Source: Didymella arachidicola
Lineage: Eukaryota; Ascomycota; Dothideomycetes; Pleosporales; Didymellaceae
DNA: 64,000 nucleotides
NCBI GenBank assembly: GCA_016630955.3
Contig: CM049997.1
Coordinates: 186,001-250,000 of the forward strand
Direction: 5' to 3'
The notes beneath the pieces were generated by a model. That model was not told the origin of the DNA and made no database searches. It worked only from the letters and a program-made list of their open reading frames with translations. Shown piece by piece: positions 55,173-64,000 of the stretch. Every line of letters starts with the position of its first letter. Within the stretch, counting starts at the first letter, position 1. Position numbers and translations under genes: made by a program.

Positions 55173-57366
55173 TAGCATCTTCGATCATGATCATTCTGCA
55201 CCAGATTAGTTCGCCGCTCCCTGTCGAAACGTAAACGAATGTTTGCGCTGCGAAACAGAAATCGTAGTATACTGCTGAGTATTGGTGTTCGTTAGCCTGC
55301 AGGTGACAACGAGGGGGAGTGAGGCATCTAGATATAGAAACAGCGAGCTCGTGCCACTGGACACCTGACTTACGTGAACACCACCAGAACAAATCAAGAT
55401 TGGTGCATGTGGTCATCCAGGTTGCCCTGGTGCAATTCTTGTTCTTAAGACAGTATGACGTCACATCTCCTACGTGTCTCACTTCTCGGCGGAGAGGCCC
55501 TTGAGGCACGCAGCAAACTACGCGAAATGCTCTTGTTTATGGTAAAATGCCCTGACGAAGAAGTAAAGAGTCACGCACCATATCCAGCAACATTTTGACA
55601 GCGCCTTCTTACGCAACAAGTACTAGACTACACGGTGACTCAATGCATAGGAACTTTTGGTTTTTCACTGGCGCATTGCCAACGACAGGGCGCGCTATGT
55701 GACTATGTTGGTATCAATGTTGTACGAATATTGAGGGACATGTTGTCCTTTGTGGGTCTTGAAAGTCCTAATGTTCCCGTCACAATAGCCACAACGTGAA
55801 GACTTTAAGTGGCCCAAGATCTCTTTGGAGATTAAGATGGAACATACGAAGGTTGCCTCATCGTTTTACATGGTGCTTAGAACACGCCTGCGTTTTAGTA
55901 TTTGAGAGGCGGACTGGAATCGTGCAGAAGTGTCCGAAACATGTTGTGCTCAGGTTGTACAGAAAACTTGAGCTCAAAAAGAGCCGAAGGATTCTGTGGA
56001 CGATGTGATAGATGCTGCTGTTATGTCAGGAACTCAACACGTTGCGCCCCCTCGTTCTGCCAGAAATACCCCGGGCCCCGGGTTCAGAGAGCCTTTATGA
56101 CGCGCATCGCGCTGTTTACAATTCTGGGGTCTGGCAAGACTTCTACATTTAAGGCTCATTAACGAAAACAGAAACTGATCATCCTTTACTACTTTGTGGA
56201 AAGGAAGTATGCATGCCCCTTACCGGGATCGTTGGTGTCTAACTTCGTCTTCCAAGACCAACAACTAAACAAAGTCTCCACTTCCTAGCCGCTCGTAGTC
56301 TAGAATCAAGAAAGCCGAGTGTACTGATGGTACATACCGAGTATGAATGCAGCACTAGTATACCTATCCCACGAAGGTCCACGTGACATCTTCTGGCTTC
56401 TGGCTTCGCGCTGTGCCAACCATACCTTGAATGCAAGACCAGACACTATGGTGTCCAGGATTAAATCGATTTCACGGCGGACTCGAAACTCAAAACAAAG
56501 GACGTTGTACAACCACGGCATCATGATAAGCGAATCATCGAGCCTGCAGCAGTAGAAATAAACATCCGACGCTTGTGACACTACTCATATTTGCAAGATA
56601 TAGTCAGCCGTACAATCGGTGATACGGGATCAGTGGCCGCATAAGCGGCCAAGTGGCATCGTGTCGTGCGTTGTACTATGCGTGGCATCGGTTTCACTGC
56701 AGTGCAATTGTGCAATTGTGCAATAGCGCGGGTACAGCTGAGCCGCTCACCAAAGGAGCATGCGCATGGTGCTGCTAAGACATTAGCTCGGGAGAGGTCA
56801 TCGTACGTACCGAATTGCCATCAGCAATCTTGTCGTAGGCCATTCAATCTCAAGTCGGCTTCATAGGGCTGTGCGGCCATTGCGAACGGGCGTTGTGCTT
56901 GCGAGACTCAGGCGACGGGTCAAGCAGAGGCAGGAGTGAACATTAGAATTGCATATGCGTGGTAGGCTAGCCTACACGAGGATTAAGACGCCGTGATTCT
57001 CGTCTCAGGGACGATTGATTGAAATAATTGTCCGATATGCGTTGCGCATACGTGTCGTTGCATAGTTGGATCGAGCGATGTCTAATGCTCTGTTCGGATC
57101 CACTCGCAAGGTCACAACATTGCGGCCATTAGGTCTGTGAGGTGCCTAAATCCGTGACGGGACTGCTCATATGTCGTCCAGGTCAACCTGCTAGGGTCGT
57201 CGACTCCGACGTCCGAGGCTTGAGGATGGCCCAGGGCCACGAACAGGGTCGCTAACACCAATAATATCTCCAGGTTACCTGATTGTCGTATTGACTGAAG
57301 TACAGAATGTTACTGTGTGTTGTTTATGTGAAGCCTGGCAGATCGTGATACTGCCATCCGCTCATA

Positions 57367-57380
57367 GTTACCTAGGTAAC
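57367..57380. repeat. Perfect 14-bp palindrome
   Basis: GTTACCTAGGTAAC reads identically on both strands. TACCTAGGTA-type palindromes recur in intergenic DNA of many Pezizomycotina; the role is unknown. Confidence 0.8.
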
Positions 57381-57745
57381 CTGAACAAATAGTACACGCC
57401 GCAACATATCGTTAGATTAAGATTGCAATGAGGTCGCTGGTGTTTTTCGGAACCGTAGGTCGCAGTAGCTCCTGTTCTTCACTGTGTTGTTCCACACCGC
57501 TCTTGTAATTGTGGTAGTACCTTGCAGACCCCGCAGCATACGTTCGGCGTAGATATAGACTTCGTGTAGACAGAACATCGAACATTCGTCTTTGTGCTGC
57601 TCGTGCAGTTCCTCGACAATCCGCGTCTGGAGTTTAGTGGTAAAAGCGCGGCAGCACCGCTGTAAATCACCTTCAAAGAGCTGACTAGCATCATAGACCG
57701 CGACTAAACCGCAAGACCACACTGCACGCCAGACCACCGCGCACG

Positions 57746-57774
57746 CCCCCCCCCCTTTTTTTTTTTTTTTTTTT
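57746..57774. repeat. C10-T19 homopolymer junction
   Basis: Ten C (57746-57755) followed directly by nineteen T (57756-57774). On the minus strand this is a poly-A run followed by poly-G. Likely unstable; possibly a scar of a poly-A-primed insertion, though no other retroelement feature is seen. Confidence 0.9.
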
Positions 57775-57868
57775 ACAAGCATCAAAGCCTGCCTTGCAAC
57801 GTAATTGTGTTCACATAGAATAGTCTCAGGCTGAGAATCGCGAAGACAGCCTGCGTCGGTAGACTCTG

Positions 57869-58226
57869 ATGGAAGATTGGTGCGATTCGGTGCTTTCGCA
57901 GGGCGTCAGGTTATCGGAAGCAGCTACGGCTGGTACTGTGCCCGACACATCCCTGCCGGACAGCCCATTGCAGACTCTTGTAAGCGATCGGTGTTCGTCT
58001 CAATGTTGAAACATAAGCTTAAATTGAAGCAGGGCAAGAAACGACAAACGTTCGTCTGGAGATGTGTAAGTATATTTTCAACAGAGAGATGCTCTACCTA
58101 ACTCACCTCCAGTGCCACTGCGGTTATCCATCTATACCTTATAGGTCTGCTAGCTGCCCTTCGTGCAGCTATGCTCGATGCGGCACATGTCACATCACCA
58201 AAGTCCAGGTGCAACAGGGCGCTTGA
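57869..58226 (+). CDS. Small zinc-ribbon protein, copy 2
   Basis: Complete three-exon mini-gene of 85 aa: 57869-57979, 58033-58065 and 58113-58226, with introns of 53 nt (GTAAGC...GCAG) and 47 nt (GTAAGT...CCAG, consensus branch CCTAACTC). All exons are multiples of three. The product starts MEDWCDSVLSQGVRLSEAAT, contains GKKRQTFVWRC, then CHCGYPSIPYRSASC and PSCSYARCGTCHI, and ends VQVQQGA. The cysteines form C-C-x-C-G ... C-x2-C-x4-C-x2-C and look able to bind zinc. It shares the core GYPSIPYRSA and both intron positions with copy 1 at 54745-55156. It has no signal peptide or membrane segment. The middle exon is only 33 nt, so no single open frame reveals the gene. It resembles the fungal W-x-C-C-x-C-G small-protein type; function unknown. 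Confidence 0.65.
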
Positions 58227-60453
58227 CGCAGATTTTGGTTGGCTTCCATACGGTGACAACTACGTGGTAAACATCAGGTGGACGAAAGCCTAACGGACCG
58301 AAGCTAGCCGATCAGTGACGTCATTATTCACATGTGCTTCGCTGTGTCTCAAAACCGTGTAATTCTTAGTCGCTTTACATACCATAGAGTCCGAACAGCC
58401 TACAAAGTTCTTACAAGAATTGCTGCGATGCTCAAGGTCTTCTCTACCATGCATGTGCTTTTATCCAATTTGGGTCAGTGCTAGTGCGGCTGCGGCGTCC
58501 ATCCTATGGAGCAAGTCGTACTGGTAAACGCTGTATCACCAAGAACACCATAAAATAAAACAGTGTCGTTTCCAGAGCCATAACGTCAACATACAGATAA
58601 CATCTCAATTCCCTGCTGGACAGTCAACACATTGGATCAGCCAGAACATGTATTGGACAGAGGACCGCAAGCACGCGGGTTCTGGCCAGAACTGACATCG
58701 GAGCTGCACACTGGAGACTAGGTTATAATGTTTGAAAGCACAGAAGAAGACGAAGCGCCCCCACTTGTAACGCAAAAGTCGTATACAGGGACTGCTTCAT
58801 CAACATCAACGTTAACATTTGCGTCAACATCTGACGAACGGACCGCGGAACTGCCTGGTCGATCAGTGACTTATAGCATGATCGTGTTAATACGGGAAGA
58901 GGACTCTGGCCTACCCTTCATGGGCCCACAGCTATGGAATATACCTTCAGCTCTCAGCCTCGAGAAGGCGCAGTCAGCGTTACCTCCGACGTGTTTGGGC
59001 TCGATGAGAAAGCAGAATATGACATGTTGCCGCAGCTCAATGGACCCAGAGTGCGGAGAGTAATCGTATTTCTTGGGTGTTGGACGGAAGCGGCAAGCTG
59101 ATATTCTAATACATACATGTCAACTTGAGTAAATTGATGCGCCATTACAAAGTGCTGAGATCTCGCCAAACATGCCGGCGCCAATGACGTCAGCGAACTT
59201 TGCTCTTCATAATGCAACCGCGACTCGACCATGCACCGTAGCGCTTGCAGCAGATTCCACGCCTCAAATCTACCCTTTGCCCTGAGCGTTCATTCCGATT
59301 GCTCTGGGGTCGGCGCGACGTGCCTTCAAAGCCATTGCGTCCGGCACATCTCGCACCCGTCATTGAACCTATAGATGTTTGATTGACCCGTGTCTACTAG
59401 GATGGCTCACCAACCAAATCTCTGGCCTCGATCGGTATATATCAGAGAGCTTGGTGCGCTGTCCTCGCATCTGTGCGACTCCAGGTCATTCCGTCTCGCC
59501 GCTCTCATCCCATGAGCCTCCGTTACAGCCCGGGCTGATATTGTCTCTGAAGCACTCTTCACGCAAAAGCACCGAACATCCTTCATTTGCATGATACGAG
59601 GGCATGTCTCTCTACTATTACCAAGAAATCCGAATATTCACCTCAGGTCCATGTGACAAGGGCCGTTGCACTAGCGCATGCAAGATAATAGTCCTCCTCG
59701 CATGCATGGCGGCCCAGTTTAACGGTCGCGGTACCCAATCCACCTGAGCAGGCAAATGATTGCCTTATGTGCCTTCAGACAGTTGACATCCAACAGCATT
59801 ACTGACATGTTTTCTAGTTTTCTAGAACCCACGAATGGTGAGCCAACTCCAGTTGCACCGCCCCTTTGGTGGCACTCAAATGTAGCGCGCACCCTGAGAT
59901 CCTGGTCCGTCTTCTCCCGCATGCATACCTCCAAATGCAGCCTGACTTCGTGAATATCGAGACACGCGATGCCATGTGTTCGATGTGCAATTAGAGGTCC
60001 AAGAATTGAAATGTTTTCGCTGCCGCTGAGCGATGACCGGTCACTAGATGGAATACGATGGCTTGTACGATCTTGGTCGAGATCAGAGAAGGGCAATCAA
60101 ATACTTTTGCCGTGTAGATCAGCGTATGTTGAAGGTGTGAGGCTTTGACGGGAGCGTTCCATCCTTATATGATAGCTCTGTCTGCATTTCACTTTTGATC
60201 TCCACATATCTCCATTCTAGGAAACTTGCGCGCACCTTCAGTCATTCAACCTTCAATCAATCTACTTGATATCCCTACTCTGCTCACCCTGGTGTGATCA
60301 TCTAGAACAAAAGTATCAGACTTGGAGCCTCTACACGACAACTCGTTCCCAGTGTGAAAGCCCCTATCGCACCAGGCATTCGTCTCCAGAGAGTCATCCG
60401 GTGTATATAACTTTGTTATCGCATCGTCATATCAATAGCATTGCTTCCAAGCC
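58227..60453. other. Gene-poor region upstream of the seven-exon gene
   Basis: 2.2 kb. At 58480-58520 a sequence beginning TGCTAGTGCGGCTGCGG follows a CAG acceptor-like site and weakly resembles the last exon of the zinc-ribbon copies, with a stop in the second codon; it may be a dead third copy. A plus-strand frame at 58728-59063 and a minus-strand frame at 59719-60096 have no supporting features. The last 200 bp form the promoter of the next gene. Confidence 0.4.
60404..60410 (+). promoter_or_regulatory. TATA box of the seven-exon gene
   Basis: TATATAA, 50 bp before the predicted ATG at 60454. The distance suits a core promoter, though it leaves a short leader. Function is inferred from position. 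Confidence 0.5.
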
Positions 60454-62475
60454 ATGGGCAGACAAAAAAGAAGACAATCTCATACATCTTCTACGTCTCC
60501 ATCCAGAAAACAATGGCATCCAGACTTTTCGTTGAACCGCCGCAGGGACCGTGCAGTTGGCGATCGACTATTCATGGAACTCTTGGGAGAGATGGCATGC
60601 GAGCCATTGGAAGCGTTCTTGAGAGACTCAGAAATATCTGGGCCCTCATGGAGCGGTAAGAAGGTTCGCAAATTCTTCCGCGAGACAGACCGCACCCCTA
60701 CGGGCAAACTGTGGGTGGATCACCGCTACCAGAGTGACCGCAACCTTGATGTTCGTCCAATATGGCTCTTTGCCGATGAGTTAGCTGGACTATTGCGAGA
60801 GCAGGTGAGTGCCTGGGTTACCATCCAACGAATGAAGCTGATCTTAGCAGCGTACCAGATCTGCGTCCTCACTGGATACAGTGCGACACCTGACGTAAGT
60901 TTAGACGATGGACCATACGCCTAAGTCCCTTTGGCTGATTTTCTGCAAGATTTGTACCGTGTCTTGCCCCAGATTTGGTCGAGAAACTCATAGTTACAGC
61001 CACACGCAATGAGATCGATGCCTTGAGACCTGCGGTATGTCAGCATATTGCTGGCGAGACACTGATCCGCGTTCACATACCTGTGCGTACTAAACTGAAC
61101 TGGTAATAGCTACTTGATTGACGAACATTCTAGGCTGAAGGCTTCTCAACTTTCCAGTTGATACTGAATGTTCCTTATCTGGTACTAGGTGACGCCGTTG
61201 CTTCCAGTGACTCATCAGCACCATCGGACGGGCAGGTGATGAAGGAATGGGCCGATTTGTCGTACCTGCCACTCGAAACAGATAAGGGAGAGCAGTCAAA
61301 CTCCTTTGTAATATATGAGTCTCAAACCACCATTGTCATCTCAGGCTACGACGATTCGAAGTGGTTCGGGTACGCGTTCGGGTACATTGGCCCCGGCGAT
61401 CCCACCCCAGATGAGGACGAGACCGTGACTTGCGAGCAAGAGGAAGATCTTGGACTCAGACCTGTCGAAGACCTCTTTGCTACAGGTGGATCTCATACTG
61501 TGTTCAATCTGCAGATACCAATCTGGGACCCCAGAGTCTACTTCCTGTGTGCAGCGCATGCCAGGCTGGATATTGCCGCTCAAGCATACGAGCTTCTTGT
61601 GCGTACAATTGAGGCTGGAGCTAGCGACTGGGTATGTACAGCTATACTATATCCTGTATCGTGACTTATGTTTTTGCAGATATCCAAAGTACAAGAACAG
61701 GACCACGCGTCCAATGAGAAGGCTCTCAAGGAGATCACTGAGCTCACAAAACTTCTGCAACGCCTGCGCAAACATTTTTCCCAAGCAATTCTGGCTTGGG
61801 AGAGATTCAGTGGCACGGGCGATGTTTCCTATTTCGTAGATCTGAGGAGTGATCACTTAGCCAGTGAGGCCCTAAGCGGTATCGAAAAATCTTTCGAGAA
61901 GATTATCGATCTTGAGCGAATCCTAACTCTGATGGAGAGTAACTCCGGATCCTCGATCGAAATTGTACGTACACGTCTTGTCAAAGTGCTACGAATACTG
62001 ACCGTGTGCACAGCTGAAGCTGCAGATAGCGCAGGAAAACAACCGCATGACAAACGAGAGCAACTTCCTGACCAGAAAGATGACGGGTATCAATTTGAAA
62101 ACAAGCAGCCACAGCGAGAATGCTGCTCGCAGCGCTGCAAAAGGTACACGCGCTGCGGAAGAGACAAGTAGAGCGACACGCGTGAATGTTCAGGTACGCA
62201 ACACTGTAAGGCTTATAACAGACTGTGCTTACCATATCCAGCTCTTCTGGTGCACGACAGCGTTCATCATTGCGCTGCAATATTTCTGCTCGGATAGGGC
62301 ACTGTTTGCCTTCGAGCGAACACCAACGACGTTCTGGATCAGCATAGTTATTCTCATGCCTTCGCTTGCTTTGCTCTCGCTCATACTGTACACCGTTGAC
62401 TATATCAAAGAATTCGTCACTGAGAGATGGAGGAAGGACAAAGCGAGTGACGTAGGTGGCTCGGAGATAGCCTGA
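60454..62475 (+). CDS. Uncharacterised protein with two C-terminal membrane segments
   Basis: Seven exons: 60454-60804, 60851-60894, 60950-61082, 61134-61631, 61680-61964, 62014-62193 and 62242-62475; introns 46-55 nt, all GT-AG and in frame; 574 aa. The start is basic and Ser-rich (MGRQKRRQSHTSS). About 35-180 is a globular part (WVDHRYQSDRNLDVRPIWLF). About 185-340 contains FQLILNVPYLVLGDAV, SKWFGYAFGYIG and VFNLQIPIWDPRVYFLCAAH, ending in the helix DIAAQAYELLVRTIEAG. A long coiled coil follows (residues about 343-460: ITELTKLLQRLRKHFSQAIL, LKLQIAQENNRMTNESNFLT), then two hydrophobic spans, FWCTTAFIIALQYFC and FWISIVILMPSLALLSLILY, and a basic cytosolic tail. The long helix followed by two TM segments recalls CorA-like proteins, but no GMN motif is present. 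I do not recognise a characterised family. Confidence 0.85.
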
Positions 62476-63109
62476 GTAGGGTTCAATTGGACAAGGCGCC
62501 CGGCTCTGCGTGTGTTAGGGACAGCAGCAAGCACGGGAAGAGGCGTTGGATGAATGAGCCCCGGTGGTAATGATTAATGACTGACAGAGCTATGTAATAG
62601 AGAGCCCTTGAATGATCCACTATCCATATAATACAATACCGAAAATTGACAATCATGTGCTGAGGACTGCGTTCATCGTTTCCTGGAGCGTGAGCCTGAC
62701 TTGGATCTGCACTTCAAGCAAGCTGCCGTTGGGGCAAAGAAAGAATTGTGTTGGTTGACACTGATGAGGCAGCTCGGCAGTGCGTATTCAGTGGCCAATG
62801 GCGGCCTGAGATGCAATGCATACATTCTGATGTGGCAAGCATGGCCATCAGCACCAATCCGGCACAACCACGAGTGCATGCCCATGCTTTACGACGTGGC
62901 AAGTCATCGCGCGATAGGGCTGAGCATGGAGTCCTCGGATACGACGCAATATAGAATGCGCCTCGCAATTTTGAGAGAAAGTAAGAAGTTGCCCTCTTTG
63001 CCCTTCGTAGCCGCTGAAGGTGGAAGCCCAATGTCTGCCGCAATCGGGCATTGATCGAAGCCTCACTTTCGCCTTGTTCCTGGCCAAGCCTGAAAGGATT
63101 TACGCCGCA
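62476..63109. other. Intergenic upstream of the ArgRS-family gene
   Basis: 634 bp of 3' flank and promoter. A minus-strand frame across this stretch is the antisense of the ArgRS start and is not called. No TATA box was recognised. Confidence 0.45.
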
Positions 63110-64000
63110 ATGTCGACTCTTGAACAGGCTGGATTGGTGCAGCTTCTTGAGCGATTGTCGATTTCCACACCGATTCCACAAGTAATGAATGCTGCAATGT
63201 TGAGCAATCTTCTGGACTTGTGTCGCACAACACTGGCCGAGTTGCTCTCTGGACTTGTCGACTGTGACTTGGAGACTGCGTACAGATCCATACAATGGCC
63301 CAACAATATCTACCAGGGCGATCTTTCTGTGACTGTCCCAAAGCTCTGTCCGGGCCGCAAGCCTGCTGAGCTGTCCTCACAGCTGATTGACAAAGTAAGA
63401 CCCAAGCCATGAGCTGTCCGAGACCTGTCCGAGATCTGTCCAGCTAACTTGCGTTAACAGTTCCCCAGGGACCATGCTCTCTTTGACTGTCCTTTCTTGG
63501 ACGGCGTGCACCTTCGGGTCTTCATGAAACTTGAGGTAGTAGCTCGTCTGTTTTTGCCATACTTGCTGGACCGTGGTTCGAACTACGGCTCGCAGCCATC
63601 TCAACAAACGCAGAAGAAAGTAGTCATCGAGTTCTCGTCACCCAATATCGCAAGCGAGTTCCAGGGCAAGCATTTGCGCAGCACCATTATCGGAGCATTC
63701 GTCAGCCGACTGTACGAATCGTTGGGGTGGGACGTGACGCGCATGAACTATCTCGGCGATTGGGGAAAGCCAATCGCGCTGCTCAAAGTTGGGTGGGACA
63801 AATTTGGCTCTGAGGAAGAATACGAGAAGGACCCTGTCGGTCACCTGCTGGACGTCTACCACCGAATTGAGGAGCTGTTCCAGCCAGAACAAGCAGCCAG
63901 CAAGAAGGCTCGTGACGACGCAGCTAGGGAGGGTAGAGATGAAGGCGAGGCACAAGTCGAGATCGAAAGCCAGGGAATATTCGCCGAGCGCAACGAGGCA
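63110..64000 (+). CDS. Arginyl-tRNA synthetase family protein, 3' end beyond window
   Basis: Partial gene: exon 1 63110-63394, exon 2 from 63461 to the right edge, intron 66 nt (GTAAGA...AACAG, branch GCTAAC); 275 residues visible. ArgRS charges tRNA-Arg. The N-terminal additive domain is seen as LLDLCRTTLAELLSGL, YRSIQWPNNIYQGDLSVTVP, KLCPGRKPAELSSQLIDK and then FPRDHALFDCPFLDGVHLRV after the intron. The class I catalytic domain starts VVIEFSSPNIASEFQGKHLR then STIIGAFVSRLYESLGWDV and MNYLGDWGKPIALLKVGW. In canonical ArgRS the HIGH-type motif follows SSPNIAKPF as HAGH; here it is QGKH, so the first His and the Gly are replaced. The downstream SEEEYEKDPVGHLLDVYHRI is family-like. The KMSK loop and anticodon domain are outside the window. 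No mitochondrial presequence is seen from this ATG. Confidence 0.85.

Larger units (their letters stand above)
55173..57868. other. Gene-poor region between the zinc-ribbon copies
   Basis: 2.7 kb with no supported gene. It includes a plus-strand Cys-rich frame at 55902-56162 (see findings), a tripled 8-bp GTGCAATT unit at 56702-56725, a 14-bp perfect palindrome GTTACCTAGGTAAC at 57367-57380, and a C10-T19 run at 57746-57774. A minus-strand frame at 57417-57785 ends in that run and is not called. Confidence 0.45.

Noticed and set aside
55111..55509. 132-codon minus-strand frame
   Set aside because: Overlaps the last exon of zinc-ribbon copy 1 on the other strand and shows no conserved feature.
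58728..59063. 111-codon plus-strand frame starting MFESTEEDE
   Set aside because: Acidic Ser/Thr-rich start looks protein-like, but the second half is random in character and no splice partner was found.
59719..60096. 125-codon minus-strand frame
   Set aside because: No recognisable motif or upstream promoter feature; could not be supported.
51764..60453. Strongly RIP-mutated transposon graveyard
   Set aside because: The region is gene-poor, but base composition is not strongly AT-biased and no transposon-derived reading frame was recognised; a composition and dinucleotide-index calculation would be needed to claim RIP.
1..64000. CRISPR arrays, prokaryotic operons, integrated virus or complete transposon
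   Set aside because: None seen: no regular short repeats with spacers, no transposase, reverse transcriptase or capsid-like frames, and the gene structure is eukaryotic throughout.

Overview
This window comes from a filamentous ascomycete (Pezizomycotina); I would guess Dothideomycetes, but the sequence does not prove the class. The evidence is eukaryotic: genes are split by short introns (mostly 46-104 nt) with GT...AG ends and CTRAY-type branch sites, there is an intron-containing nuclear tRNA, and the set includes PDR-type ABC and MFS transporters, a Zn2Cys6 regulator and an NRPS-like reductase. Exon joins below were derived by hand from splice signals plus reading-frame and family continuity.

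Layout. 1-16 kb is mostly housekeeping: a partial Ser/Pro-rich protein running off the left edge, EMC2 (ER membrane complex) sharing a divergent promoter with the AP-3 delta adaptin, mevalonate kinase facing a sterol-dehydrogenase-like SDR, a NAT9-type acetyltransferase, an intron-containing tRNA-Trp(CCA), and a C2-domain protein. 16.8-23.7 kb looks like a minimal specialised-metabolism unit: a 14-TM MFS exporter and an A-T-R carboxylic acid reductase (NRPS-like), both on the minus strand. The gap between them carries a 31-bp inverted repeat. 26-36.5 kb holds a GPI-anchored Cys-rich wall protein, NAD-dependent glycerol-3-phosphate dehydrogenase, a full-size PDR ABC transporter and eIF3j. 37-52 kb holds a Zn2Cys6 regulator whose zinc cluster is assembled across a 7-nt micro-exon, HIS1 with a Gcn4/CpcA-type site upstream, the F1-ATPase assembly factor ATP11, a BAR-PH-ArfGAP protein, and eIF3b.

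From 51.8 to 60.4 kb the window is gene-poor. It holds a degenerate minisatellite, homopolymer runs and two paralogous, three-exon-type mini-genes for small zinc-ribbon proteins that are invisible as single open frames. From 60.4 kb genes resume: a seven-exon gene for an unrecognised protein with two C-terminal membrane segments, then the 5' part of an arginyl-tRNA synthetase family gene whose HIGH motif reads QGKH, cut by the right edge.

The most interesting leads are the zinc-ribbon mini-gene pair, the altered HIGH motif in the ArgRS-family gene, the unknown seven-exon membrane protein, the micro-exon in the regulator, and the A-T-R reductase/MFS pair with its inverted repeat. Several introns are also easy to miss: the ABC transporter has one in frame and stop-free, and eIF3j ends in a 16-nt exon.
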